In this document: piece after piece, positions 9,866 to 18,929 of the stretch
How positions within the stretch are numbered: position 1 is the first letter of the stretch
Layout: every line of letters starts with the position of its first letter
From: Zunongwangia profunda SM-A87
Lineage (GTDB): Bacteria > Bacteroidota > Bacteroidia > Flavobacteriales > Flavobacteriaceae
Assembly (NCBI RefSeq): GCF_000023465.1
Contig: NC_014041.1
Span: 3,168,001 to 3,232,000 of the forward strand
Reading direction: 5' to 3'
DNA length: 64,000 bases
Notes under the pieces: generated by a model
The model's database searches: none
The model's input: only the letters and a program-made list of their open reading frames with translations
What the model was told of the DNA's origin: nothing
Position numbers and translations under genes: made by a program

Positions 9866-11461
9866 ATGAAAACTAAAAAAATAAGTATAGCCATTGGTAT
9901 TTTACTGATAATGTTTAACATATCCTGTACCGAACTTTATGATGATAGCTATGGCAGTGTAGTAAGCGAAAATTTTAATCCTGAATCAGAAGATGATATT
10001 AGCGCATTGGTAAATGCTGCCTATGTTCCCTGGCGTAAAACAATGCTCTTATGGAATGGCGTGGTTAGAGCTCAGGAATTAAGTGCAGATCAGGATGTAA
10101 TTCCTGCACGTATTGGAATAGGATGGATCGATGGATATATTTATAAAAGATGGCATCAACATACCTGGACCACCAACGATGATAGTGTTTACCAATCCTG
10201 GAGCAGGACTTTTGAAGGGATAAATACCGTAAACCGATTATTATATCAAATTGATCAGGGCGTTATCGTTTTACCTGATGGAGATACCCAAAATGCCTTA
10301 ATATCTGAGTTAAAAGTACTAAGGGCGTCATATTACTATATTTTAGTAGATCTTTATGGCAATGTTCCTATTGTAACCGATTACAGCGACACAAGTTTAC
10401 CACAACAGTCCAAGCGTTCTGAAGTTTTTGATTTTATCATTGAAGAAATTACAAATAATATCGACAATTTATCTGAAGAAGCCAGAGGCTATTATTATGG
10501 ACGAATGAATAAATGGGTTGCCCACACCCTACTTGCTAAAATGTACCTTAATGCAGAGGTTTGGAAAGGAGAGGCAATGTGGCAAAAATGTATCGAAGAA
10601 TGTAATGCGGTAATGGCCTCCGGAAACTATAATCTAGAAGCTAATCAAAAAAATGTATTCATTACCGAAAATCAAGATTCCAGAGAAATAATTTTTGCGC
10701 TACCCATGGACGAAAAATATGTAACTGACTGGAATGCCTTCGATTTCCATATGTACACATTAGCGCAAGAAAATCAACAAACCTACGATATGGCATACGC
10801 GCCCTGGGGTGGTGTTTGTGCAACCCCTCAGTTTATAGATTCTTTTAATCCTAATGATAAAAGGTTAAAAGAAAATTATATAAAAGGGCAACAATATGCT
10901 TTATCGGGAGAGGAATTATCTATAAACTACACCAACTCGGTGCCTTCTATCGACGAATCTGATAAAGACGATGGCTATCGCTGGGGTAAATTTGAATATA
11001 AAATAGGTAGTACCAACCGACTTGGTAATGATTTTCCTGTATTTAGATACGCAGATATTTTACTAATGAAAGCTGAAGCTTTAATGCGTTCAGGGCAGTC
11101 TGGCGCAGGAGAACTAGTTAGCGAAGTTAGGATGAGAGATTTTGATTCAGCTCAGGAAGCCACAGTTACCGATGCGGAACTTAACATGGGAAGTAACTAC
11201 GATTACGGACGTAGAGATAGCTATTCCCAGACCTTTGAAGGCGGTTCAAATATTACTTATGGTCGGTTTTTAGATGAACTTGGATGGGAGTTTTGCCAGG
11301 AAGGAAGACGCCGACAGGATTTGATAAGATTCGGAGTTTTTACTACAAAATCCTGGTTTTCTCATGATGCCTCAGATATCAATAAGCAATTATATCCTAT
11401 CCCATACGATGTTATGCTTACCAATAGTAATCTGAAACAAAATCCTGGGTATAGCGAATAA
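9866..11461 (+). CDS. SusD/RagB family glycan-binding outer membrane lipoprotein
   Basis: The surface lid of the SusC transporter, 531 residues. It has a lipoprotein signal with the lipidated cysteine at residue 21 (FNISC). The TPR-rich SusD fold is indicated by VNAAYVPWRK near the N-terminus, ELKVLRASYYYILVDLYGNVP in the middle, and FRYADILLMKAEALMR plus the C-terminal ELGWEFCQEGRRRQDLIRF and LYPIPYDVMLTN. SusD proteins bind the target glycan and close over SusC. It follows susC by 18 nt and ends just before an intrinsic terminator. The glycan specificity cannot be read from sequence. Confidence 0.95.
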   Translation: MKTKKISIAIGILLIMFNISCTELYDDSYGSVVSENFNPESEDDISALVNAAYVPWRKTMLLWNGVVRAQELSADQDVIPARIGIGWIDGYIYKRWHQHTWTTNDDSVYQSWSRTFEGINTVNRLLYQIDQGVIVLPDGDTQNALISELKVLRASYYYILVDLYGNVPIVTDYSDTSLPQQSKRSEVFDFIIEEITNNIDNLSEEARGYYYGRMNKWVAHTLLAKMYLNAEVWKGEAMWQKCIEECNAVMASGNYNLEANQKNVFITENQDSREIIFALPMDEKYVTDWNAFDFHMYTLAQENQQTYDMAYAPWGGVCATPQFIDSFNPNDKRLKENYIKGQQYALSGEELSINYTNSVPSIDESDKDDGYRWGKFEYKIGSTNRLGNDFPVFRYADILLMKAEALMRSGQSGAGELVSEVRMRDFDSAQEATVTDAELNMGSNYDYGRRDSYSQTFEGGSNITYGRFLDELGWEFCQEGRRRQDLIRFGVFTTKSWFSHDASDINKQLYPIPYDVMLTNSNLKQNPGYSE

Positions 11462-11482
11462 TCCAAAAAATAAAACTAATCT

Positions 11483-11516
11483 AAAGCATCTGTTTTTAAA
11501 AAAATGGATGCTTTTT
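11483..11516 (+). terminator. Intrinsic terminator after susD
   Basis: AAAGCATC (11483-11490) pairs with GATGCTTT (11507-11514) and is followed by a short T-run. It lies 22 nt after the susD stop. Confidence 0.8.
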
Positions 11517-11728
11517 GAGATTATATTTTTTTAAAAATCTATAGGAATCATGGTTTTTAAAACCACATATTCTTTCTAAAAAACCAGACCTTCAAAGCTT
11601 TTAAATTGAGCGGCCTGTTAGTAAGTATGGGAATGTGAAGAATCTCCCTCTATTTAAAGATTAAAAATTAAGCTAAAGTAAATCCTACTATTTTATATCC
11701 TGAAAACGAAAGCAGGCTTCCAAAATTA

Positions 11729-11761
11729 AAAGCCCGATTTTCAAGTTGAAAATCGGGCTTT
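11729..11761 (-). terminator. Intrinsic terminator after the GH2 gene
   Basis: A near-perfect palindrome, AAAGCCCGATTTTCAA (11729-11744) with TTGAAAATCGGGCTTT (11746-11761), followed on the minus strand by TTTAATTTT. It lies just beyond the GH2 stop and separates it from the convergent susCD unit. The 11517-11728 stretch holds no gene that I can see. Confidence 0.8.
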
Positions 11762-11782
11762 AACTATTCATAAATAGTACTA

Positions 11783-13636
11783 TTATCTCTTCTTATATTC
11801 CTCTTCTTTTTTCTCATAGTACTTTTTTAGCGTAAAAAAGGCCTTCTTTTTATTTCCTTTATCGTCTATTAAACCTTTGCGGTTCCAGCCCTCCTGATAT
11901 TTAGGATTGTTACGCTTTGGGGATCTAAAATCTACCAGAATCCATGGAGACAAGCCCGTAAAATTCTCTGGCATATTTTCCATCATTTTAAGGGTTTCTT
12001 CAAAATACCATTCCTGAAACTCTTCACTCCATCTGGTTTCTTTATCAGCATGAAATCCTCCTTTTGCACCTGCTCCTGTTTCACTAAAAAACAGGGGTTT
12101 ATCATAAGCTGTTTCCCATTTTGATTTTACTTTAGCGTGAGGTAAATCACCATACCAACCTAAATATTCATTTACAGAAACAATATCTGTATATTCCCCA
12201 AGAGGATCATCGATATAATTTCTACCACGATTATAACCAACTTCTAATGCCGCTGAAATCAATCGTGTATCATCCTTTTCTTTAGCATGCATCACCAAAC
12301 TTTTCATGAATTTAGTTCTGGCTTCACTAACCGGAGTTTCGTTACCAACAGACCAGATTATTACAGAGGCTTTATTTTGATCTCTGATAATCATTTCATC
12401 CAATTGTTTTTTAGCTTTTTCTAAAACCTCATCATTCTTAAAATCAATGGTCCAGTACACCGGAATTTCGCTCCAAACCAAAAGCCCCAAAGAATCTGCC
12501 GCACGTGTCATATATTCGTTATGCGGATAATGTGCCAGGCGAACCATATTAACGTTTAAATCTTTAGCCCAACCAAAAAGCTTATCTGCATCTGCACTAT
12601 TTTTAGCTCTACGAATTTCAGGAGCTATTTCTTCGTGAATACTAATTCCGCGCATAAAGATTTCCTTACCGTTAAGCAACACATCTTTACCAGAAACTTC
12701 CACCTTTCTAAATCCGATTTTATCGGTTAAAGTATGTTCTCCCAACGTAAACATTACTTTGTAAAGCTTTGGATTTTCTGGTGACCATAACTCTAATTTT
12801 TTCGCTTCCAAATCAAAAGAGCCTTCAGAATCACGAATATCCACATTCTCTTTAAATCCAATTTCTGGAATTTCTATCGTTATTTTTTCTTCAGCAGCAG
12901 TAGTATTTAATTTGAAGTAACCCGAAATATTAAATCTCTTACGCTTTAAAGATTTTTCTATATCCTGTGACTGTTTTAAGTGTATCGCGTATTGCTGAAT
13001 GAAATTTTGTGGCGTAATTATTAGTTTGACATCACGGGTTATTCCGCCGTAATTCCACCAATCAGTATTTAATGTAGGAACTTCGTCTGCATAGCGTTTA
13101 TTATCTACTTTAACCACCAAAAAATTACCTTTATCTTTCAGCATTCCTGGTGATATTTCAAAATTAAACGGTGTAAATCCGCCTTTATGCATTCCCAGCT
13201 TTTTGCCATTTAAATATACATGAGCCTCATAATTTACCGCACCGAAGTATAAAAAAATGCGTTCATTTTCATCTAGTTTCGGCTTATCAAATTCTCTTTG
13301 ATACCAAACGGTACCTTCATAATACTTAAACACATCGTCCTGCGAATTCCAATCTCCGGGAACCTGAATGCTGTAATCATTATTGTAACCATGCTCTTTT
13401 CGATCGGTTTTTCCATGGGGTTCCGGATTGTTCCAATAAGCTTCAGCATCTTTTTCACCTTTCTCCTTATATCTATAATCATAAAAACCGGTTTCATAAG
13501 GATCGATAATGTAATGCCAGGTGCCGTTTAAAGAAACCTGTTTACGATTCTGGGTATTAACAATCAAATTTTCCTGAGCAAATGCAGTAACAGCGCATAA
13601 TACTAAAAATGTAACAAAAATTTTTTTAAATATCAT
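11783..13636 (-). CDS. Glycoside hydrolase family 2 (beta-glucuronidase/beta-galactosidase type)
   Basis: A retaining beta-glycosidase of 617 residues with a signal peptide (cut near AFAQENL). It has the jelly-roll sugar-binding domain (VSLNGTWHYIIDP, YFGAVNYEAHVYLNGKKLG), the immunoglobulin-like domain, and the catalytic barrel (FMRGISIHEE). The predicted acid/base is Glu 433 in WSVGNETP and the nucleophile is Glu 519 in FFSETGAG. The length and the NGTWHYIIDPYETG start resemble the beta-glucuronidase branch. It is convergent to susCD, with its own promoter region at 13.64-13.75 kb, and probably serves the same polysaccharide. A beta-galactosidase or beta-galacturonidase role is also possible. 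Confidence 0.9.
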   Translation of the reverse strand: MIFKKIFVTFLVLCAVTAFAQENLIVNTQNRKQVSLNGTWHYIIDPYETGFYDYRYKEKGEKDAEAYWNNPEPHGKTDRKEHGYNNDYSIQVPGDWNSQDDVFKYYEGTVWYQREFDKPKLDENERIFLYFGAVNYEAHVYLNGKKLGMHKGGFTPFNFEISPGMLKDKGNFLVVKVDNKRYADEVPTLNTDWWNYGGITRDVKLIITPQNFIQQYAIHLKQSQDIEKSLKRKRFNISGYFKLNTTAAEEKITIEIPEIGFKENVDIRDSEGSFDLEAKKLELWSPENPKLYKVMFTLGEHTLTDKIGFRKVEVSGKDVLLNGKEIFMRGISIHEEIAPEIRRAKNSADADKLFGWAKDLNVNMVRLAHYPHNEYMTRAADSLGLLVWSEIPVYWTIDFKNDEVLEKAKKQLDEMIIRDQNKASVIIWSVGNETPVSEARTKFMKSLVMHAKEKDDTRLISAALEVGYNRGRNYIDDPLGEYTDIVSVNEYLGWYGDLPHAKVKSKWETAYDKPLFFSETGAGAKGGFHADKETRWSEEFQEWYFEETLKMMENMPENFTGLSPWILVDFRSPKRNNPKYQEGWNRKGLIDDKGNKKKAFFTLKKYYEKKEEEYKKR

Positions 13637-13945
13637 TTAAAACAGAATTTGGTTATAATACTTTTTAGGTCTAAAAAATAAAAAAACTAAAAAGATAAAT
13701 GTAAATTTTACATTTACTAATATAATAAAATTATTGAATTCGCAATCGATATATTTTTTAGAGATTACGTATTGATTATGTAGAGAAGTAGTAGGAAAAA
13801 TCAAGAATCTCGGGACAAGCCTTTTGAGGTGTAAAAAGAATAACCTTTTCTACAATTTCGAGGCAAGCAACGGTGTCTTATACACTTTTAGCGGTACCAA
13901 TAAAGATTTGAAGGTCATTTGTTTAATTTCCTGGAAGGGTAATAA
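13637..13945. other. Spacer upstream of the GH2 gene
   Basis: No gene is seen. The part next to the GH2 start is very AT-rich and should carry its promoter. The middle (about 13800-13900) has two short GGGACAAGCC / GAGGCAAGC-type motifs resembling the REP-like element seen near 51.67 kb. Confidence 0.4.
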
Positions 13946-13947
13946 TC

Positions 13948-13980
13948 AAAAAACTCCTGCCAAATTATCAGCAGGAGTTC
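13948..13980 (-). terminator. Intrinsic terminator for the NAD(P)-binding protein gene
   Basis: AACTCCTGC (13952-13960) pairs with GCAGGAGTT (13971-13979). On the minus strand the stem is followed by a T-run (TTTTTTGATT). It lies 25 nt after the stop of the gene at 14004-14666. Confidence 0.85.
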
Positions 13981-14003
13981 CCGGTAGACTTTACAACTAG
14001 GAG

Positions 14004-14666
14004 CTATGACAAAAATTTTGCTAAAGCTTCAGCTATCTCATCGTCTCCTTTACTCATTTCGATTACTTTGCCATAGGTTTTCGAATCTTTTAGCACCTCT
14101 AAAACTGTTTCTGCTACAGCTTGCCTTGGAATTTTAGAATTTACTTTATCCGGATTACTGGTCATTATTACTTTCCCGGCTTCATCATCATCAGTTAAAG
14201 TTACCGGACGTAAAATGGTGTAATCCAACGTACTTCTTTTCAGCTCTAAATCGGCATAATGTTTTGCCGTATAATAAGGCTTCATTCCATCTACTTTTCC
14301 CCAATACGAGCGATCGTCACTATGTGAAGCGCTTACCATTACAAAACGTTTAACGCCATGTTTATCGGCTTGATTAATGGACTTAATTGCACCATCCAAA
14401 TCTATCTCTATGGTTTTATCATCACCGGTTTTCCCGCCAGAACCTGCGCTAAATACCACAGCATCATAATTTTTAATCACTTCGCCAATGGCTTCAGGAG
14501 TATTTTCTAAACTTTCTACAACTGTATTTACGCTCATTTCTTCAAAAATCGGTTGTTGCTCTTCTTTTCTAATAAAGGCGGTAGGTTCAAAATCTTCAGA
14601 AGCACTCATCGCTTTTGCTATGCGTTGTCCAACTTTTCCGTGTGCTCCAATAATTAAAACTTTCAT
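14004..14666 (-). CDS. NAD(P)-binding atypical short-chain dehydrogenase (NmrA/YwnB-like)
   Basis: A 220-residue single-domain Rossmann protein. The nucleotide-binding loop IGAHGKVGQRI is at residues 6-16. VVFSAGSGG (about residue 71), FVMVSASHSDD (about 108) and YTAKHYADLELKRS-YTILRPVTLTDD (about 132-160) are typical of atypical SDRs that act as NAD(P)H-binding sensors or epimerase-like reductases. The YxxxK-like pair sits in YYTAKHYAD. No signal peptide, so cytosolic. It is a single-gene unit with its own terminator. The substrate is unknown; family members are often stress-related. Confidence 0.8.
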   Translation of the reverse strand: MKVLIIGAHGKVGQRIAKAMSASEDFEPTAFIRKEEQQPIFEEMSVNTVVESLENTPEAIGEVIKNYDAVVFSAGSGGKTGDDKTIEIDLDGAIKSINQADKHGVKRFVMVSASHSDDRSYWGKVDGMKPYYTAKHYADLELKRSTLDYTILRPVTLTDDDEAGKVIMTSNPDKVNSKIPRQAVAETVLEVLKDSKTYGKVIEMSKGDDEIAEALAKFLS

Positions 14667-14879
14667 ATCAATTTTTCTTTTTCGTTTATTCTCAAGTTAG
14701 GTCTTCCTGAAAGATATTAGACTTAAAATTCTATTAAAACTAAGTTTAACTAATTATAGGTTGAGTTTACCATGCAAATCACCTTCCAGTGATAAAACAA
14801 ATGAAGATAAAATACATTACAGCGAATACTATTTTATACGGTAGCGCTAAATATTATTTTTTATTATATTTAAAGGCCT

Positions 14880-15299
14880 ATGAAGCGAATACTATTTGAC
14901 AGACTAGATAATTGGTTCAACACTACCATAGTATTTATTTCTATAGCGCTATTATTTACTTCTGCTATTTTTGGAGAACGTCTTGGGGTTTATGAAATTA
15001 TTATTGATAAAGCTTTCTTTATTTTCCAGCTGATATTTTTTGGGAAATATTTTATTCATAAACGCACGGTAAATTGGAACAAAGCCGGAATAAACATTCG
15101 GCTAAAATGGTTTAAAGATGCAAACATTCCATTTTCAAAGGTAGCATCCTGTACCTACCATAACGAAACCCTGGAAGTTATAAAAACAAATGCTAAAAGA
15201 TATCAATTTGATTTATCTCAAGTTCATCCTGATGATAAAGAAAAATTAGTTGAAATTTTTAAGCGGTATACACCGAATCATAAATTCAAATTTGTTTAA
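14880..15299 (+). CDS. Small membrane protein of unknown function
   Basis: 139 residues. Two hydrophobic segments (about residues 17-35 and 43-58) are followed by a soluble C-terminal part of about 75 residues. That part (GINIRLKWFKDANIPFSKVASCTYHNETLEVIKTN) has a beta-strand pattern reminiscent of bacterial PH-like membrane proteins, but the match is weak and I do not assign a family. It is transcribed away from the NAD(P)-binding protein and lies 147 nt before a small lipoprotein gene on the same strand. Confidence 0.65.
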   Translation: MKRILFDRLDNWFNTTIVFISIALLFTSAIFGERLGVYEIIIDKAFFIFQLIFFGKYFIHKRTVNWNKAGINIRLKWFKDANIPFSKVASCTYHNETLEVIKTNAKRYQFDLSQVHPDDKEKLVEIFKRYTPNHKFKFV

Positions 15300-15446
15300 A
15301 ATCTAAATCATTTTAAAATTATCAGAATATGTTGGTCTTTACAGAATTGCTTATATTAACTCTATAAATAACTTTAACAAGTTATTTTTTCAATCCGATT
15401 TAAATACTCAAAAAAGTATTATAAAGATTTATTTTAAAATTAGATT

Positions 15447-15860
15447 TTGAAAAAAAATTTAGCTACCCTCATTATAGTTTGCCTTGTCTTAAGTTCATGT
15501 AAAGAAGAAAAAAAGTATTCAGACTATAAAAAAGATGATTTTTACGAAGTTCAAGGTATTGTTACTCATGCGCCACCTACAGATGATCCTTTTGACCTTT
15601 CTGTTGCAAAAGATGTGCATTATGAATATTTCATTAATCGCGAGAAACCGCTTAAAGGAATTGAAGAAAATTTAGAAATTCTAGAAAACGTAAATGGCTA
15701 TCCTGTCGTAATACTTGTACATAAAGATAATGAAACGATAAATTTTTATAGCCGAATTGGTCTTACTGAAAATTTAACAATGGATGAAAAAAAGGTTTTG
15801 GAAAAACATTTTCAAGAACAAATGGATATAGAAAAGAAGAAAATAAATAAGGGGATTTAA
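15447..15860 (+). CDS. Small lipoprotein of unknown function
   Basis: 137 residues, starting at a TTG codon. A lipoprotein signal ends at Cys 18 (LVLSSCKEE). The rest is charged and soluble, with an N-terminal block DDFYEVQGIVTHAPPTDDPFD and a lysine-rich end. No family is recognised. It ends before a strong bidirectional hairpin that separates it from the convergent nrdA. Confidence 0.65.
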   Translation: MKKNLATLIIVCLVLSSCKEEKKYSDYKKDDFYEVQGIVTHAPPTDDPFDLSVAKDVHYEYFINREKPLKGIEENLEILENVNGYPVVILVHKDNETINFYSRIGLTENLTMDEKKVLEKHFQEQMDIEKKKINKGI

Positions 15861-15909
15861 AATTGCCCTTTAGCAGTACAAATAAATAAACCTATTCTTT
15901 TAAAATAAA

Positions 15910-15934
15910 AAAGCCATCTGAATCAGATGGCTTT
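15910..15934. terminator. Bidirectional intrinsic terminator between the small lipoprotein gene and nrdA
   Basis: AAAGCCATCTGA (15910-15921) pairs with TCAGATGGCTTT (15923-15934), with A-rich and T-containing flanks on both sides. It serves the lipoprotein gene (+) and nrdA (-). Confidence 0.85.
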
Positions 15935-15956
15935 GTATTGTTATTTTGACTTAAAA

Positions 15957-17651
15957 TCAAGCTTCACAGCTTGAACAATTTACAATGTTAGATACAAATT
16001 CTTTCGAAACGCTCTGGCTTCTTTGATAATATAAAGTTTTCACCCCTAATTTCCAGGCTTCGATCATTAGCTGGTTTACATCTCTTACCGGAACTCCTGC
16101 TGGAATATTAAGATTTAAACTTTGCGCCTGATCGATAAATTTTTGCCTAACCGATGCCTGTTGAATAATCTCTAACTGGCTAATTTCTTTAAAGGTTTTA
16201 AAAATATCTTTTTCTTCCTGTGTTAAGGTTTCTAAGTGCTGAACACTACCATGATGTAGCATGATACTTCTCCAGGTATCTTCGTTATCCAGTCCTTTTT
16301 CTTCCAATAATTGCTTCAGGTATTTATTCTTACGCATAAAGTTTCCTTTAGCAAGACCGGCCTTATAATAATTACTACTAAAAGGCTCTATCCCTGGTGA
16401 AGTTTGTCCTAAAATTGCCGAAGACGAAGTGGTAGGTGCAATCGCCATTAAAGTGGTATTTCTTAGACCATAACCTTTAAGCATTTCTGGTTCTCCATAA
16501 ATAGTTGCCAGTTCTTTACTCGCTTTGGTTGCCTTAGCACTAATATCTTCAAATATTTGATGTGTTAAACCTTTAGCGCGCATTCCTTCAAACGGAATTC
16601 TGTTTTTCTGCAAATAAGAGTGCCATCCCATAGCTCCTAAACCAAGTGCTCTGTGATTTTTGGCAAACCTATTGGCTGAAGCTAAGTAATGATTTCCTTC
16701 GGTTTTAGCGATAAATTCCTGAAGAACTCCGTCTAAGAAATAGATTGCTAATTTCACCGCTTCAGTATCTTTCCATTCATCGTAAAGCTCCAGGTTCATG
16801 GAAGACAAACAACAGATAAAAGATTCATCTTCAGTAGAAGGTAATGCAATTTCAGAACATAGATTACTGGAGTGAATAGTTCTGTTTTTATCTTTATAAA
16901 CCTGAGGTTTAAAGCGGTTGATATTGTCTTTAAATAAAATATAGGGTAACCCTTTTTGCTGGCGACTTTCTAAAACCTTAGCCCAGATTTCACGTTTTTC
17001 CATATCACCTTCAATCATCTCCTGCATCCAGTAATCTGGTACACAAACCCCATAAAATAAATTCTGAATGGGGTTACCGATATTTTTAATTTCCAGAAAT
17101 TCTTTAATATCCGGATGATCGATATCTAAATAAGCAGCAAAAGCTCCACGACGTACACCACCTTGAGAGATTGTATCCATTGCCGTATCGAAAAGCTTCA
17201 TAAAACTGGTTGCTCCACTACTCTTTCCATTATCGGTAACGGCACTACCACGACCACGTAATTCTCCAAAATATCCAGACGTTCCTCCACCAATTTTTGT
17301 TTGCATAATAACCTCACCAAGCTTGTGGGTAATTCCTTCAATATTATCTGGTACATAGACATTGAAACATGAGATGGGTAAACCACGCTCGGTCCCCATA
17401 TTTGCCCAAATTGGTGAACTTAAACTCATCCAACCACGCTCGATCATTTCGATAAAAGCTTCTGCTAATTCAGGCTTATACAATCTTTTAGCCGAGGCAT
17501 TTGCTATACGTTCGATAGCCGATTTCACGGTTTCTCCTTTTAGTAAATATCCACGGTTAAGGATTTGCTGACTTTCATCATTAAGCCACCAAAGTCTTTT
17601 ATTTTTTGGTTCGTCTGCGATTAAAGGCTGAGTTTCTACGTTCGTTGTCAT
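15957..17651 (-). CDS. nrdA: Class I ribonucleoside-diphosphate reductase, alpha subunit (NrdA)
   Basis: Catalytic subunit reducing ribonucleoside diphosphates to deoxyribonucleotides, 564 residues. Seen: PISCFN with the first redox cysteine, the active-site Cys and Glu in SSNLCSEIALP, the second redox Cys in SFICCLSSMNLE, and the C-terminal cysteine pair CSSCEA that passes electrons from thioredoxin or glutaredoxin. The protein begins almost directly with the core N-terminal domain and lacks the ATP-cone of about 90 residues that gives overall activity control in many NrdA proteins. nrdB lies 34 nt upstream on the same strand. The pair is preceded by a cobalamin riboswitch, so B12 supply should control expression. 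Confidence 0.95.
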   Translation of the reverse strand: MTTNVETQPLIADEPKNKRLWWLNDESQQILNRGYLLKGETVKSAIERIANASAKRLYKPELAEAFIEMIERGWMSLSSPIWANMGTERGLPISCFNVYVPDNIEGITHKLGEVIMQTKIGGGTSGYFGELRGRGSAVTDNGKSSGATSFMKLFDTAMDTISQGGVRRGAFAAYLDIDHPDIKEFLEIKNIGNPIQNLFYGVCVPDYWMQEMIEGDMEKREIWAKVLESRQQKGLPYILFKDNINRFKPQVYKDKNRTIHSSNLCSEIALPSTEDESFICCLSSMNLELYDEWKDTEAVKLAIYFLDGVLQEFIAKTEGNHYLASANRFAKNHRALGLGAMGWHSYLQKNRIPFEGMRAKGLTHQIFEDISAKATKASKELATIYGEPEMLKGYGLRNTTLMAIAPTTSSSAILGQTSPGIEPFSSNYYKAGLAKGNFMRKNKYLKQLLEEKGLDNEDTWRSIMLHHGSVQHLETLTQEEKDIFKTFKEISQLEIIQQASVRQKFIDQAQSLNLNIPAGVPVRDVNQLMIEAWKLGVKTLYYQRSQSVSKEFVSNIVNCSSCEA

Positions 17652-17685
17652 GAGAGTTTCGGGTATTTAGTGTTTGGCGATTATT

Positions 17686-18660
17686 TTAAAAAAGGTCTGA
17701 TGCAGTAATACTTTTATCGTGTTTGGTGTAATCTACAGGACGTCTGGCAAAGAAATCATCTAAACTATTGGCAAAAACTTCTTCTTCAAACCAAAGCATT
17801 GGCTGATATTCAGCTGCAGTAATATTGTATTGCTTCGGGAGTCCTATGCTTTTTAAACTATCATCTAATCTAAATTTCATAAAATCCATTAGATTCTTTT
17901 TATTGATATTTTCTAACTGACCGTTTTCAAAGATCCAGTCCAGAATTTCTTCTTCTACTTCAATAGATCTGGTTACCACATCTGTTAATTTACGGGTCAT
18001 TTCTTCATTAAAATAATCCGGATATTCCTCGCGAATCTGATTAATAATATAAATTCCGGCATTAGCATGAATCTGCTCGTCTACTGAAGTCCAAGCGATA
18101 ATATTGCTCACATTCTTCATTACTCCCTTAAAACGGTTAAAGGATAACACAATGGCAAACTGACTAAACAGGGATACATTTTCAATCAAAATTGAAAATA
18201 AAATCAAAGAAGACACATAATCCTTGGGATCCTCAGCTTTGGTATGCTCCAAAGCTTCGGTTAAATAAGCAATACGTTTTTTAATAGCAGGAACTTCTAC
18301 CACTTTGGCAAATTCATTATTATACCCCAACACTTCTAAAAGTCTTGAATAGGCTTGTGAATGTCTAAATTCACATTCGGCAAAAGTACTTCCTAATCCA
18401 TTAAATTCCGGTTTTGGTAAATGTTTATATAAATCACCCCAAAACGATTTTACAGCAACTTCAATTTGTGCAATTGCCAGTAAACTTTTCTTTACCACAT
18501 CTTTCTCTCCTGTGGTTAAATGCGAATGAAAATCCTGTACATCTGCGGTAAAATCCACCTCAGAATGTACCCAAAACGATTGATTAATAGCATCTGTAAA
18601 ATCTAAAACTCCCGGATACTCAAAAGGCTTATAATTTAGCCGCTTGTCAAAAATACTCAT
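17686..18660 (-). CDS. nrdB: Class I ribonucleoside-diphosphate reductase, beta subunit (NrdB)
   Basis: Radical-generating ferritin-like subunit, 324 residues. Metal ligands and the radical tyrosine are visible in AECEFRHSQAYSRLLEVLGY (Glu, His, and Tyr four residues after the His, as in E. coli Tyr 122). ASSLILFS-type and EQIHANAG helices supply the second ligand set (Glu and His). The C-terminal tail that docks to NrdA ends in SITASDLF. A tyrosine is kept, so a canonical tyrosyl-radical enzyme is likely. There is no ATP-cone at the N-terminus. It is the first gene of the nrdBA operon, with a leader of about 250 nt holding a cobalamin aptamer. Confidence 0.95.
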   Translation of the reverse strand: MSIFDKRLNYKPFEYPGVLDFTDAINQSFWVHSEVDFTADVQDFHSHLTTGEKDVVKKSLLAIAQIEVAVKSFWGDLYKHLPKPEFNGLGSTFAECEFRHSQAYSRLLEVLGYNNEFAKVVEVPAIKKRIAYLTEALEHTKAEDPKDYVSSLILFSILIENVSLFSQFAIVLSFNRFKGVMKNVSNIIAWTSVDEQIHANAGIYIINQIREEYPDYFNEEMTRKLTDVVTRSIEVEEEILDWIFENGQLENINKKNLMDFMKFRLDDSLKSIGLPKQYNITAAEYQPMLWFEEEVFANSLDDFFARRPVDYTKHDKSITASDLF

Positions 18661-18789
18661 ACTGCTGTTGTGTTGTTAATGAAACAAAAAACCAAGGGCA
18701 TAAAATAAAATGGAAGGATGCTATTCGATAAAATTTTGTTCTAAAAAACTCGAATCTTAATATCCACGACCATCACTTTTTATGCGAAA

Positions 18790-18900
18790 GCAAAAGTCAT
18801 TGAAACGAAAAACAAGGTATTCTGGCTTATCAGCAACGCTAATTTACAGTTGCGCAACAGCTCATGATTTGCACATGATTCCCCTAAATTTTCAATGAAA
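18790..18900 (-). promoter_or_regulatory. Cobalamin (B12) riboswitch in the nrdBA leader
   Basis: On the minus strand the conserved aptamer blocks occur in order. They are GGGGAATC (around 18884), GTGCAAATC (around 18872), GCTGTTGCGCAACTGTAA (around 18862-18845) and the B12 box GCCAGAATACCTTG (around 18826-18813). A closing stem of nine pairs, TCATTGAAA with TTTCAATGA (18898-18890 with 18805-18797), encloses them. The aptamer lies about 130 nt before the nrdB start. I see no clear terminator in between, so translational or anti-terminator control is possible. In other bacteria such switches lower class I reductase when B12 is plentiful and a class II (B12-dependent) enzyme can take over. Confidence 0.88.
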
Positions 18901-18921
18901 TTTCGTTCAATAATTTCAAAT

Positions 18922-18929
18922 CAAAATTA
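18922..18929 (-). promoter_or_regulatory. Promoter -7 box for nrdBA
   Basis: Reads TAATTTTG on the minus strand, a match to the Bacteroidota TAnnTTTG box, 20-25 nt upstream of the riboswitch closing stem. A TTG at about the -33 position lies roughly 22 nt further upstream, slightly wide spacing. Confidence 0.55.
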
